A stretch of 64,000 bases of DNA, from assembly GCF_003031675.1 (NCBI RefSeq), contig NZ_PYWX01000029.1:124001-188000 (forward strand), read 5' to 3'. The first letter of the stretch is position 1, and the number at the start of each line of letters is the position of its first letter. Source of the stretch: Pseudomonas palleroniana (GTDB lineage Bacteria; Pseudomonadota; Gammaproteobacteria; Pseudomonadales; Pseudomonadaceae). A program made the translations under genes and the position numbers. This document shows positions 43,737 through 52,522 of the stretch, piece by piece. A model generated the notes under the pieces. The model was given only the letters and a program-made list of their open reading frames with translations, searched no databases and was not told where the DNA came from.

Positions 43737-43988
43737 TTACTCGCCGACTTTGCCGCCAGCCGCGTCACACGCTGCCTTGCTCATGGCCTTGAAGCCGTGG
43801 CCTTTGCAGACCGCCTGACCTTTGCAAGCGTTTTCAGCGGTTTTGCAGTCATTCATGCCTTTGCAAGAAGTCACACCGTAGCAATGAACAGTAGCGTCGG
43901 CGGCCTGTACCTGGGTAGCAACACCAGCAAACATAGTGGCGGCAGCGATGGCCAGGGCAGCACCGGAAACGGCATTTTTAATGTTCAT
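43737..43988 (-). CDS. bufA: BufA-type bufferin precursor peptide (DUF2282-like)
   Basis: 83 aa from ATG 43988, which has GAGGAACC upstream. Signal peptide (residues 1-29, AALAIAAATMFAGVATQVQA) followed by a mature region of about 54 residues with six cysteines in HCYGVTSCKG, NDCKT, ACKGQ, VCKGHGF and AACDAAGGK. The CKG repeats and the CKGHGF segment resemble the exported, ribosomally made copper-buffering peptides called bufferins. Cysteines are expected to be modified by BufB. Probable periplasmic metal buffer, copper most likely. Confidence 0.9.
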   Translation of the reverse strand: MNIKNAVSGAALAIAAATMFAGVATQVQAADATVHCYGVTSCKGMNDCKTAENACKGQAVCKGHGFKAMSKAACDAAGGKVGE

Positions 43989-44106
43989 TTTTGGTTCCTC
44001 AGAGATCAATAGTGGGTGTCGGTCTGAACGGTTTGTTCAGTCTCGACACACCACTAGAGTGAGGTCCCTTGGCGGCGTTACAGCCTTTTGAAAAAACTTC
44101 CGGAAA

Positions 44107-45993
44107 TTATTCCTCGAGCTTCAAAAGCGGCTCCTGGAAACGCAATAAACGCCCAGCATTGCCCAGCACCAACAACGTACTGAGGTTATGCAATACCGCT
44201 GCAATCATTGCGCCTGCGGCCCCCAGCCAGCCAAAGGCGGCGAACACCACGATCGCCAGGGTCCACCCCAGGCCGATGACGACGTTGACCTGCAAAGTGT
44301 GTCGACACTGGCGGCTCAAGCGCACACAGGTGCCCAGACGCCGCAAGTCACTGCCGATCAGCACCACATCCGCCGATGCCAGGGCGATGTCCGCGCCACC
44401 GGCGCCCATCGCCACGCCGACCACACCGGCCTTCAGTGCCAGGGAGTCGTTGATACCGTCGCCCACCACCATCGGACGGAAACCACTGCCGATCTCGCCC
44501 AGCACGCGGTTGAGCTTGTCTTCCGGCAAGGCCTGCGCTTCGACATCGCTGATGCCCACGTCCAACGCCAGGCTGTCGGCGACGCTTTGACGGTCGCCGG
44601 TCAGCAGCAGTTGGCGTCCCAGGCCCAGCTCGCGCAGCTCTTGCAGCGCTTGGCGTGCTTCCGGCTTGACGCTATCGGCCAGCAGCAGCCAGGCCAGGAA
44701 CTGCCCATTCAACGCCAACCCGGCAATCGGGCCGTCGTGATTCGGAACGGACGTTGTCGCGATACCCAATTGTTCGAACAACTCCGGCCGGCCCAGCGCG
44801 GCTTCGCCCTGTTCGGTCTGCGCCACCACGCCCAGGCCCTGGCGTTCGCGGATGTCGGTCAGTGCGAGTATTTGCTCCTGGGCCGCCAGGCCCGCCAAGG
44901 CACGGCTGACCGGATGACTGCTGGCCGAACCCAGGCTGGCCGCCAGATTCAACAACACCTGCCGATCCGGTGCGGTGGTTTCGATCGATTGCAGACGCAA
45001 GGTGCCGAAGGTCAGCGTGCCGGTCTTGTCGACCACCAACGAGGTCAGGTCCGCCAATTCCTCCAGGAACGCCGAGCTGCGGATCAGGATCCCATGCCGG
45101 GCCGCCACGGCGATCCCGGCAATCGCCGTGGCCGGTGCCGATAGCACCAAGGCACACGGGCACGCCGCCACCAGCACCGCCAGCATTGCCTGGGCGTCAT
45201 TGGTCACAAACCAGGTCACCGCCGCCAACAACAGCACCAGTACCATATAACTGCCGGCATAACGCTCCAGCAGCCGTGTGATCGGCGGCTTGGAGCGTTC
45301 GGCGTTCTGCATCAGCGCGATCACCTTGCCCAAGGTCGACTCGTTACCGGTGCGGGTCACTTCCAGGCGCAGCAAGCCGTCGAGGTTGATCGCCCCACCA
45401 AACACCTGCACCCCCACGCTGGCTTCCAGCGGCACCGATTCACCAGTGATCGGCGCCGTATCCAGGCTCGCCTGCCCCGACAGCACCACGCCATCAGCCG
45501 GCACCCGATCACCGGCGCGCACTTCGACGATATCGCCAGTGTTCAGCGTTCCGTTATCCACTTCGACAATGTTGCCGTCGGCCTGCACCAACCGCGCATG
45601 GCTGCGGGTCAGTTTGCCCAGGGCATGGATCGCCTCCTGGGAGCCGATCACGCTGCGCTCCTCCAGCACGTGACCGAAGATCATGATGATCGGCAGCAAC
45701 GCAGCCGTCAGCAGATCGCCCGTGGCCCAGGCACCGAGCATGGCCAGGGCGATCAGTTGATCGGTGATCCCGTGCAGGCTGGGAAAACGCAGGCTGTACC
45801 AGGCCGAACGCATCACGGGTACGGCCACCAGCAACGATGCCACGCCCAGCAACAACTGACTCACGCCTGTCTGGTCCGGCGCCAGCCAGCTCCACACCAA
45901 GCCCAATATCAACAACCCCAGGGCCAGCATGGCCAAGGTCAATTGCCGGGCAGCACTGCGCTGCTCGGCTGAAGTCAGCATGGGTGCGCTCAT
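44107..45993 (-). CDS. hmtA: HmtA-like P1B-type metal ATPase
   Basis: 628 aa, without N-terminal metal-binding domains. It has the P-type motifs TGES (DTAPITGESVPLE), the metal-site C278-P-C280 (ACPCALVLSAPATA), phosphorylated Asp322 (VVDKTGTLTFG), the P1B His-Pro pair (SASSHPVSRALAG) and the hinge GDGINDSLALKAGVVGVAMG. Length and operon partners match P. aeruginosa HmtA, a P-type ATPase reported to import zinc and copper rather than export them. It is last in an operon with three SPFH proteins (ATGA overlap with the previous gene) behind a Zur-like site, which supports uptake. If instead an exporter, Zur control would make no sense. Confidence 0.85.
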   Translation of the reverse strand: MSAPMLTSAEQRSAARQLTLAMLALGLLILGLVWSWLAPDQTGVSQLLLGVASLLVAVPVMRSAWYSLRFPSLHGITDQLIALAMLGAWATGDLLTAALLPIIMIFGHVLEERSVIGSQEAIHALGKLTRSHARLVQADGNIVEVDNGTLNTGDIVEVRAGDRVPADGVVLSGQASLDTAPITGESVPLEASVGVQVFGGAINLDGLLRLEVTRTGNESTLGKVIALMQNAERSKPPITRLLERYAGSYMVLVLLLAAVTWFVTNDAQAMLAVLVAACPCALVLSAPATAIAGIAVAARHGILIRSSAFLEELADLTSLVVDKTGTLTFGTLRLQSIETTAPDRQVLLNLAASLGSASSHPVSRALAGLAAQEQILALTDIRERQGLGVVAQTEQGEAALGRPELFEQLGIATTSVPNHDGPIAGLALNGQFLAWLLLADSVKPEARQALQELRELGLGRQLLLTGDRQSVADSLALDVGISDVEAQALPEDKLNRVLGEIGSGFRPMVVGDGINDSLALKAGVVGVAMGAGGADIALASADVVLIGSDLRRLGTCVRLSRQCRHTLQVNVVIGLGWTLAIVVFAAFGWLGAAGAMIAAVLHNLSTLLVLGNAGRLLRFQEPLLKLEE

Positions 45994-47024
45994 TGCTCGG
46001 CTCCCTGGATAATCAAGCGGGAGTCGTCTTTAGGATCGACCGTGGTCACGGAGCCGGCCTGGCCGAGAATTTTCGGTAACCGCTCGCGATACAGACGCAG
46101 CAGTAAGCCGGGGTCTTTCACCTGGGCCAAGCTGGCGACGGTGGCGGTTTGCGCCTGGGCATTGGCCAGGCGTTCGCTGGCCTGGGCATGGGCGACCTGC
46201 ACCAGGCGGTCAGCCGTCTGGTTGGCGGTTTGGGTGAGTTTTTCCGCGTCGGTGCGCGCATTGGCCACCGCTTTATCAGCTTGCTGGCTGGCGGTCAGTA
46301 CCGCGTTGAACGCATTCACCGCCGGGCCCGGCAGACTCGACTGCACATCGACGCGAGTGACTTCGATGCCCAACCCCAAGCCCGTAGTGGCCAACTCGGC
46401 CAACCGTTTATTGATGCCCTGCACCAAGTCCCCGCGCAGTCGCTCGCGGCGCTCGGCGGCGCCGTTGTCGGTGCCTATCAATTCAGGGCGCGCCACCAGG
46501 ATCGTGTCCAGATCGCGCGCGGCGGTCAGGGCCACGGCGCTGCGGGTGACCAGGCGATCCAGGGCCGGCAGCACATGCTCGCCCTGCAGCACAAACGCGT
46601 AGGGCTCGGTGACCTTGTAGAACACCCGTACATCCAGCTGTACCACGCCGGCATCACCGGTCAACAGGTAACCGGAGCCGGCCAGGGAATCGCTTAACGG
46701 CGTGGCGAAACTGGCCACGCGATCAGCCTGCGTCGCCGCATCGGAGCGCAGCAGGTTCTCCACCCGACGCTCGATTACGCGGTCCGCCGCCGGCAACAGC
46801 ACCACTTGCTCGAACGGCTGCGGCCAGGCCAGCAGCAGCCCGGCATTCTGAATCCGATCCAGTGCGCCGAAGTGCAACACCACCGCACGATTCTGCGGGT
46901 CGATCTGGCGTACGTTGGAAAACGCCCAGGCCAACGCCGCCAAAACGGTCACCGCGTACAGCGCCACGAAGGTCAGGCGCCCGGCCTGGATCCATGGGCT
47001 GTCCGGGTTGTCACGCTCGATCAT
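45990..47024 (-). CDS. SPFH/band 7 protein (HflC-like), third in the hmtA operon
   Basis: 344 aa. One membrane segment at about 17-35 (LTFVALYAVTVLAALAWAF) then an SPFH/PHB domain (NRAVVLHFGALDRIQNAGLLLAWPQPFEQV in part: RAVVLHFGALDRIQNAGLLL) and a helical, Ala-rich C-terminus with AQASERLANAQAQTAT. Flotillin/HflC-type proteins form rings or cages in the inner membrane around client proteins, often FtsH. Overlaps both neighbours by four bases. Likely forms a hetero-oligomer with the other two SPFH proteins around the ATPase; that is inference. Confidence 0.87.
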   Translation of the reverse strand: MIERDNPDSPWIQAGRLTFVALYAVTVLAALAWAFSNVRQIDPQNRAVVLHFGALDRIQNAGLLLAWPQPFEQVVLLPAADRVIERRVENLLRSDAATQADRVASFATPLSDSLAGSGYLLTGDAGVVQLDVRVFYKVTEPYAFVLQGEHVLPALDRLVTRSAVALTAARDLDTILVARPELIGTDNGAAERRERLRGDLVQGINKRLAELATTGLGLGIEVTRVDVQSSLPGPAVNAFNAVLTASQQADKAVANARTDAEKLTQTANQTADRLVQVAHAQASERLANAQAQTATVASLAQVKDPGLLLRLYRERLPKILGQAGSVTTVDPKDDSRLIIQGAEQ

Positions 47025-48019
47025 GGCTGGATGTCCTTGGGCCCATCGACCAGTGCGCGGAACGGCGCGGCGTCGGTGCGCAAGATGATCTTGGTGCCTG
47101 GCGTGACCACGGTGCCCAAGGTATCCAGCGAACGCAGCAGGTTATACAGCTGCGGATTACCTGCGTAAGCGCGGCCATAAATTTGCGCGGCTTCGACCCG
47201 CGATTGCGCTTCGATATCGGCGGCTTTCACCGTGGCGTCAGCCTGCACGATCCGCGCATCGCGCTCGGCAGCGGAACGAATCTGCGCGGCTTCACGCTTG
47301 CCCACGGCAGTGCGCTCGGTGGCGATGGTTTCACGTTCGGCACGCATGCGGTCGACGGTGGCGGTGAGGGTCACTGACGGTAAGGTCAGACGCTCCACGC
47401 CCACTTGCGCTACGCGCACGCCATAGGTAGTGAGCAATTGTTGATCAATCTGCTGACGCAACTGCGCTTCGAAATCGGCGATGCGCACCTGGCTGGCGTC
47501 AGTGTTGATCAGGCTCGACAGATCGAAACTCGCCGCCGTGGTTTCCAACGCTGAGCCCACGAACGTGCGAATCTGCCGCGCCGCTTCATCCGGCTGGTTC
47601 TGCACGGCGCGCATAAAACGCTGCACATTGTCGGCATCGCCCTGCACCTGCCACGCCACGTAAGCCTGCACGATGATGCGCAAGCCATCGCGGGTGCCTA
47701 CGTCCTGCAAGCCGCTGGAGGTCGTGCGCAGGCGCAGGTCCACGGGGATCGCCGCTTCGAACGGCGCCGGCCAGCGCCAACCCAGGCCCGGCTCCAGCAG
47801 TACCCGCGACGGGTTGCCAAAGCGCGTTATCACCGTGGCTTCGCCGGAACGCACCTGCACCAGGCTCGCCGCCGCCACCGCAAACAGCACCAGCAACACG
47901 GCCCAGGCCATTCGCCGCCAGGGGAAGGGGCCAGCGGCGTGTTCATCACCGTGATGGTGGTGGCCATGATGATGGTGGTGGTGGTGACCGTGGTCATGAT
48001 CGTGAGAATGAGCGCTCAA
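47021..48019 (-). CDS. SPFH/HflC-like protein with histidine-rich N-terminal tail
   Basis: 332 aa. The first 27 residues contain 16 histidines with interspersed Asp (starts MSAHSHDHDHGH), then one membrane helix at about 33-52 (MAWAVLLVLFAVAAASLVQV) and an SPFH domain (EATVITRFGNPSRVLLEPGL, QLLTTYGVRVAQVGVERLTL). The His tail is expected on the cytoplasmic side and could hold several zinc ions, acting as a landing site for metal delivered by the ATPase. Second gene of the operon, 12 bases after the first SPFH gene. Confidence 0.88.
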   Translation of the reverse strand: MSAHSHDHDHGHHHHHHHGHHHHGDEHAAGPFPWRRMAWAVLLVLFAVAAASLVQVRSGEATVITRFGNPSRVLLEPGLGWRWPAPFEAAIPVDLRLRTTSSGLQDVGTRDGLRIIVQAYVAWQVQGDADNVQRFMRAVQNQPDEAARQIRTFVGSALETTAASFDLSSLINTDASQVRIADFEAQLRQQIDQQLLTTYGVRVAQVGVERLTLPSVTLTATVDRMRAERETIATERTAVGKREAAQIRSAAERDARIVQADATVKAADIEAQSRVEAAQIYGRAYAGNPQLYNLLRSLDTLGTVVTPGTKIILRTDAAPFRALVDGPKDIQP

Positions 48020-48031
48020 CAGACAAACTCC

Positions 48032-49948
48032 TTATTGAACGGCTTTGCGCGGCGCCATTGGGTCAGCCGGCAACGTAAAAGAACGCAGATCGATCGTCGG
48101 CGCGCCATCGGCGCCCAGGCGGTGATCCAGAATAAGCAGCTTGGCATTGGCCAGGCCCTGGCTGAGTTGGCCGAGGTACTGTTCCAGCACGAACGCTTTG
48201 CCTGCGGTGGCGTAAGCCTTCCGTTCAGCGGCAAAACGCAGGTCGGCGGCTTGGGCGCCGGCGTTCACTTCGCGGGCACTGGCCTGGGCCTGGTCACGTA
48301 CCGTGCTGGCTTGCAGCAGCGCCTGATTGGTTTGCTCGCTGGCGGCTCCGCGCTCACGGGAGATCAGTGCCTGGGCGCCGATCTGCGCCGCCTGCACACC
48401 GTGATAGGCGTTGGCCGCACCGGCCGGTGGGTGAATGGCCTCCACCACCGTAGCGAGGATTTCCACACCGCTGTCGAGCTTGTTCAGGTCTGCCTGCACC
48501 GCCCGGCCCACTTCATCGGCGAGGCTGGTACGTTGCTCACCCAGCAGTTCGTCGAGGGTGCGTGAAGCAAAGTCGTGCACGAGAATACGGCTGGCGGTGC
48601 TGCGGATCAGCGTCGGCACATCCGCGCTGTTGTAAGTGGCGGCGAGCGCGGCCTGATCGGTCAGGCCGATACGGTAGACAAAACGCACATCCATATTGAC
48701 GATCTGAAAGCTCTGCTTGTCGCCGCTGCTGCTGGCGATCACCTGAGACTTGTCATTCACATGGCTGGCGTCCCACAACCGGTTGGCAATCGTCGGCGCC
48801 GGGCCTTCGGCAGAAGCCAGTTCGGGCGTGGCGGCTTCGCTGACGCTGGTTGCCAGCTCATGCACCACGCCGTTCTCCACATTCAATACGCGCCCCAGCG
48901 GCCACGGCAAACCGGCATGCAGGCCAGGGCCGAAGACTTCAACAGGTTTACCGAAGCGTTCATAAATCCCGCGGCCTTGCAGGGGCACTTCATGCACGCC
49001 GGTCAGCGACCAGCCCACGGCGAGAACCACCAGCAACACTGGTAGAAACGCCCGGCGCATGTAGGTAAACGCCCAGATCTGGCGCAGGTCGATGCCGAAG
49101 CGGTTGTGCAATTCGTGCTGCAAGGCAAGCAGGGGTTGCGGCGGCCAGCGCAGCAGCCCGGCAATAAAACTCTGGGCCATCAAGCGCGGTTCGAGGCGCG
49201 GTTGGCGCGGGCTGAACAACGACAGCACGCCCCTGAGCAGGAACTCCAAAGCCACCAACGCCGGCAAGAGCCCCATCAGTGTCGCCAGCCGCAATGGCCA
49301 GACCGATTCGGCACCGGCAAACAACAGGCAAATTGCACTGATCACCAGGCAGATGATTGCCACCCGGCTCAATTGCGCCAATTGCGCGGCTTCCGGCCAT
49401 TGCGTCAGCGTTTCCTGGGCCAGGCGGCGCTCGAACACCAGCAAACCGAAGGCCAGCGCCAATGCCAAGGCAGCGCCGATGCTGGCGGACTGGCCTACGG
49501 CGGCGGCGGGCAACGCCAGGTTCCAGAACTCGAAGATGCTGACCAGCACCAGTAGAGACCAACCGCATAACCACAATACCGGGGTGCCGATCTGCGCCAA
49601 CAGGCCACTACCCAGACGCCCGATCAGCCGCGTGTAACCTTGCGTGTCCGCCACGGGCACATCGGCGCTCGGCTCTTCCAGCGACTGGGCGCGCCAATCG
49701 GCCACCCACCACGCCGATTGCAACCCGGCCACCAGCACCAGCAACGCCGAGGAGCAGTTGATCAGCACCACGGGCCAGATCGATAGCGGGGCGAACAATG
49801 CGACGAACAGGGCGAACACCCAACCCGCGACCGCCAGGGTCGTCAGGCTGATACCGGCCTGGCGCAACCGACGGGCATGGAACAACCCTTGTTGAAAACG
49901 CGGCAGGCCCTCAACCGAAGCGCCGTCAGCTTCTAGATCCACTTGCAT
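48032..49948 (-). CDS. large SPFH/HflK-like membrane protein, first in the hmtA operon
   Basis: 638 aa from ATG 49948 (MQVDLEADGASVEG); the frame extends to 49972 but that start would lie against the Zur-like site. The N-terminal half has six to seven membrane helices (LTTLAVAGWVFALFVALFAP, VLINCSSALLVLVAGLQSAW, TPVLWLCGWSLLVLVSIFEF, and so on), which is unusual for HflK. The C-terminal half is an SPFH domain (GRGIYERFGKPVEVFGPGLHAGLPW in part: IYERFGKPVEVFGPGLH) ending in a helical region. It may form the membrane scaffold of the complex. Heads the operon of four genes. Confidence 0.85.
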   Translation of the reverse strand: MQVDLEADGASVEGLPRFQQGLFHARRLRQAGISLTTLAVAGWVFALFVALFAPLSIWPVVLINCSSALLVLVAGLQSAWWVADWRAQSLEEPSADVPVADTQGYTRLIGRLGSGLLAQIGTPVLWLCGWSLLVLVSIFEFWNLALPAAAVGQSASIGAALALALAFGLLVFERRLAQETLTQWPEAAQLAQLSRVAIICLVISAICLLFAGAESVWPLRLATLMGLLPALVALEFLLRGVLSLFSPRQPRLEPRLMAQSFIAGLLRWPPQPLLALQHELHNRFGIDLRQIWAFTYMRRAFLPVLLVVLAVGWSLTGVHEVPLQGRGIYERFGKPVEVFGPGLHAGLPWPLGRVLNVENGVVHELATSVSEAATPELASAEGPAPTIANRLWDASHVNDKSQVIASSSGDKQSFQIVNMDVRFVYRIGLTDQAALAATYNSADVPTLIRSTASRILVHDFASRTLDELLGEQRTSLADEVGRAVQADLNKLDSGVEILATVVEAIHPPAGAANAYHGVQAAQIGAQALISRERGAASEQTNQALLQASTVRDQAQASAREVNAGAQAADLRFAAERKAYATAGKAFVLEQYLGQLSQGLANAKLLILDHRLGADGAPTIDLRSFTLPADPMAPRKAVQ

Positions 49949-49975
49949 CCACTCACGCCCGCTTACACACAATTA

Positions 49976-49988
49976 GTTACCATATAAC
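49976..49988. promoter_or_regulatory. Zur-like site upstream of the SPFH-hmtA operon
   Basis: GTTACCATATAAC matches GTTATAnTATAAC at 10 of 12 specified positions; the right half is perfect. It begins 28 bases upstream of the first SPFH start codon. Weaker than the two perfect boxes at 31540 and 33304, so regulation may be partial. Confidence 0.65.
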
Positions 49989-50133
49989 ACAAGGCGTGAA
50001 ATTTTTGTTCGCTTAGAAGCAGACCGTGACTAAACCCCCATAAACACGCGCTATCACTGGTGCAGGCGAGGATTTATCGGCAAACTTCAGAACGGTTTTT
50101 TACGGGTTAACGGACAAGGAAGCGTCACCCCCC

Positions 50134-50754
50134 ATGATTTCCATCTACCAACTCAAGCCACGCTTTCAAAACCTGCTGCGCCCCCTCGTGCAGCGTCTCT
50201 ACGACAATGGCACCACCGCCAACCAGATCACCGTACTGGCCGGGGTCGTTTCCTTGCTCGTCGGCCTGCTGGTCGCAGGCTTTGCCCAACATCTGTGGCT
50301 GTTTGCGCTGATCCCTGTGTGGATGATCCTGCGTATGGCCCTCAATGCCATCGACGGCATGCTCGCCCGCGAGTTCGGCCAGCAATCGCGCCTGGGTGCC
50401 TACCTCAACGAACTGTGTGATGTGATCGCAGATAGCGCACTGATCCTGCCGTTCGCGCTGATTCCCGGCGTCAGCCTGGTTCCGGTGGTGCTGGTAGCGC
50501 TGTTGGCGGTATTCAGCGAATACGCCGGGGTCCTGGGGCCGATGGTTGGTGCGTCACGCCGCTATGACGGGCCAATGGGCAAGAGCGACCGTGCCTTTGT
50601 ATTGGGCGTGCTGGCCACCGGTGTGGCGCTCGGCTGGCTCGGCGCCGGTTGGGTCGACACGCTAATGTGGCTGGTTGCCGCCCTGCTCGCCTACACCCTG
50701 GTCAACCGTGTGCGCCAGGGCCTCAAAGAAGCACAAACCTCCCCGATTGCATAA
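50134..50754 (+). CDS. CDP-alcohol phosphatidyltransferase-like protein (YnbA-like)
   Basis: 206 aa, five to six membrane helices. The family signature D-x2-DG-x2-AR-x8-G-x3-D-x3-D reads N-x2-DG-x2-AR-x8-G-x3-N-x3-D here (NAIDGMLAR ... GAYLNELCD): the first and third Asp are Asn. Normal members use four Asp with two metals to transfer a phosphatidyl group from CDP-diacylglycerol to an alcohol. The AR and remaining DG and D are intact, and my memory of E. coli YnbA suggests Asn may be a feature of this subgroup. First gene of a lipid cluster; the acceptor is unknown. Confidence 0.85.
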   Translation: MISIYQLKPRFQNLLRPLVQRLYDNGTTANQITVLAGVVSLLVGLLVAGFAQHLWLFALIPVWMILRMALNAIDGMLAREFGQQSRLGAYLNELCDVIADSALILPFALIPGVSLVPVVLVALLAVFSEYAGVLGPMVGASRRYDGPMGKSDRAFVLGVLATGVALGWLGAGWVDTLMWLVAALLAYTLVNRVRQGLKEAQTSPIA

Positions 50755-50765
50755 GGATTTTTGCG

Positions 50766-52520
50766 ATGCGCGAACAACAAGAGCACACCTTCACGACTCA
50801 TGATGGCGTCGAGCTTTTCTACCGCCACTGGCCGGCCAGCGCACCTTCGAGTGATGAGCCGCGCAAGGCAATCCTGTTGTTCCATCGCGGGCATGAGCAT
50901 TCGGGGCGCATTGCCCATCTGGTTGACGAACTCGACCTGCCGCACTTTGACTTCTTCGCCTGGGACGCCCGTGGCCATGGCCAGTCCCCCGGCGAGCGTG
51001 GCGACAGCCCCAGCTTCGCCACCAGCGCCCGTGACGTGCAAACCTTTTGCGACCACATTGGCGCCACCTACGGCATTGCAGAAGAAAACTTCGCCGTTAT
51101 CGCGCAAAGCGTCGGCGCGGTGATCGCGGCGACCTGGGTCCATGATTACGCGCCGAAAATCCGTGCACTGGTGCTCGCCTCCCCGGCGTTCAAGGTCAAG
51201 CTCTACGTGCCCTTCGCACGCCCGGGCCTGGCGCTGATGCGCAAGTTTCGCGGCAATTTTTTCGTCAACAGTTACGTCAAGGCCAAGTTCCTCAGCCACG
51301 ACCCGCAGCGCGTGGAGTCCTACGACAGCGACCCGCTGATCACCAAGGCCATCTCGGTGAATGTACTGCTGGGCCTGTACGAAGCGGCTGATCGGGTGGT
51401 CGCCGATGCCCAGGCGATCCAGGTGCCGACGCAGTTGCTGATCTCCGGCTCCGACTTTGTGGTGCACCGCAAACCCCAGCAGCAATTTTTCGACCGCCTG
51501 GGCAGCCTGAAAAAAGAGCTGCACATCCTCCCTGGCTTCTTCCACGACACCCTTGGCGAACGCGACCGCGCCCCGGCCGTGAGCAGTGCCAAGCGCTTTA
51601 TCCTGCAAAACTTCACCCAGCCGCTGGACCGCGCCTCATTGCTGGATGCCGATAAGCTGGGCGCCACCTGCGCCGAGTCCGAAGCCCTCGCAGCGCCACT
51701 GCCGCGTAATTCCCTGCGCGACCTGTATTGGCGCATGACCCGCGCCAGCATGGGCCTGGGCAAAACCCTGTCGGACGGGGTGAAACTGGGCTTCGACACC
51801 GGTTTCGACTCCGGCAGCACCCTGGACTATGTGTACCGCAACAAGCCCAGCGGCAAGGGCGGGCTGGGCCGGATGATCGACAGCAACTACCTCAACTCCA
51901 TCGGCTGGCGCGGCATTCGCCAACGCAAGCTCAACGTCGAGGAACTGCTGCGTTTGGCCATGGCCAAGCTGCGTGCCGATGATCGCCAAGTACGCATTGT
52001 GGACATTGCCGCCGGCCACGGTCGCTATATTCTGGAAGCCTTGCAGGGCGTGTCGCCGCTGCCGGAATCGATCCTGCTACGTGACTACAGCGACATCAAC
52101 GTGCGCGATGGTGGCGCACTGATTCGCGAGAAAGGCCTGGGGGATATCGCGCAGTTCGTCAAAGGCGATGCCTTTGACCGGGCGGATCTGGCGGCGTTGG
52201 ACCCCAAGCCAACCCTGGCGGTGGTGTCGGGGCTGTATGAGTTGTTCGCCGATAACACCATGGTCGGCGGTTCGTTGGCCGGCCTTGCCGAAGCGGTGGA
52301 GCCCGGCGGTTACCTGGTCTACACCGGCCAACCGTGGCACCCGCAACTGGAATTGATCGCACGTGCACTGACCAGCCACCGCCAGGGCCAAGCCTGGGTG
52401 ATGCGCCGTCGCAGCCAGGCGGAAATGGATCAGTTGGTCGAAGCGGCGGGCTTTCGCAAGATCACCCAACGCGTGGATGAATGGGGCATTTTCAGCGTGT
52501 CCCTGGCACAGAAGATCTGA
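50766..52520 (+). CDS. fused alpha/beta hydrolase and class I methyltransferase (YnbC-like)
   Basis: 584 aa from ATG 50766 (AAGGAT upstream). Residues 1-300 are a Hydrolase_4 monoglyceride-lipase-type domain (AILLFHRGHEHSGR, DARGHGQSPGERG) whose nucleophile elbow reads A-Q-S-V-G in VIAQSVGAVIAA instead of G-x-S-x-G. Residues 380-584 are a SAM-dependent methyltransferase with VRIVDIAAGHGRYILEAL as motif I. Same two-domain layout as E. coli YnbC. Probably acts on the lipid made by its neighbours, for example deacylating and methylating; substrate unknown. Two bases separate it from the next gene. Confidence 0.87.
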   Translation: MREQQEHTFTTHDGVELFYRHWPASAPSSDEPRKAILLFHRGHEHSGRIAHLVDELDLPHFDFFAWDARGHGQSPGERGDSPSFATSARDVQTFCDHIGATYGIAEENFAVIAQSVGAVIAATWVHDYAPKIRALVLASPAFKVKLYVPFARPGLALMRKFRGNFFVNSYVKAKFLSHDPQRVESYDSDPLITKAISVNVLLGLYEAADRVVADAQAIQVPTQLLISGSDFVVHRKPQQQFFDRLGSLKKELHILPGFFHDTLGERDRAPAVSSAKRFILQNFTQPLDRASLLDADKLGATCAESEALAAPLPRNSLRDLYWRMTRASMGLGKTLSDGVKLGFDTGFDSGSTLDYVYRNKPSGKGGLGRMIDSNYLNSIGWRGIRQRKLNVEELLRLAMAKLRADDRQVRIVDIAAGHGRYILEALQGVSPLPESILLRDYSDINVRDGGALIREKGLGDIAQFVKGDAFDRADLAALDPKPTLAVVSGLYELFADNTMVGGSLAGLAEAVEPGGYLVYTGQPWHPQLELIARALTSHRQGQAWVMRRRSQAEMDQLVEAAGFRKITQRVDEWGIFSVSLAQKI

Positions 52521-52522
52521 AC

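Noticed and set aside
43670..43768. Extension of bufB into bufA
   Set aside because: Would overlap the precursor gene and has no ribosome site; ATG 43669 has AGGAG and the family start.
42045..49948. Horizontally acquired metal-resistance island
   Set aside because: Base composition and codon use look the same as in the flanks, and there is no integrase, tRNA edge or direct repeat.
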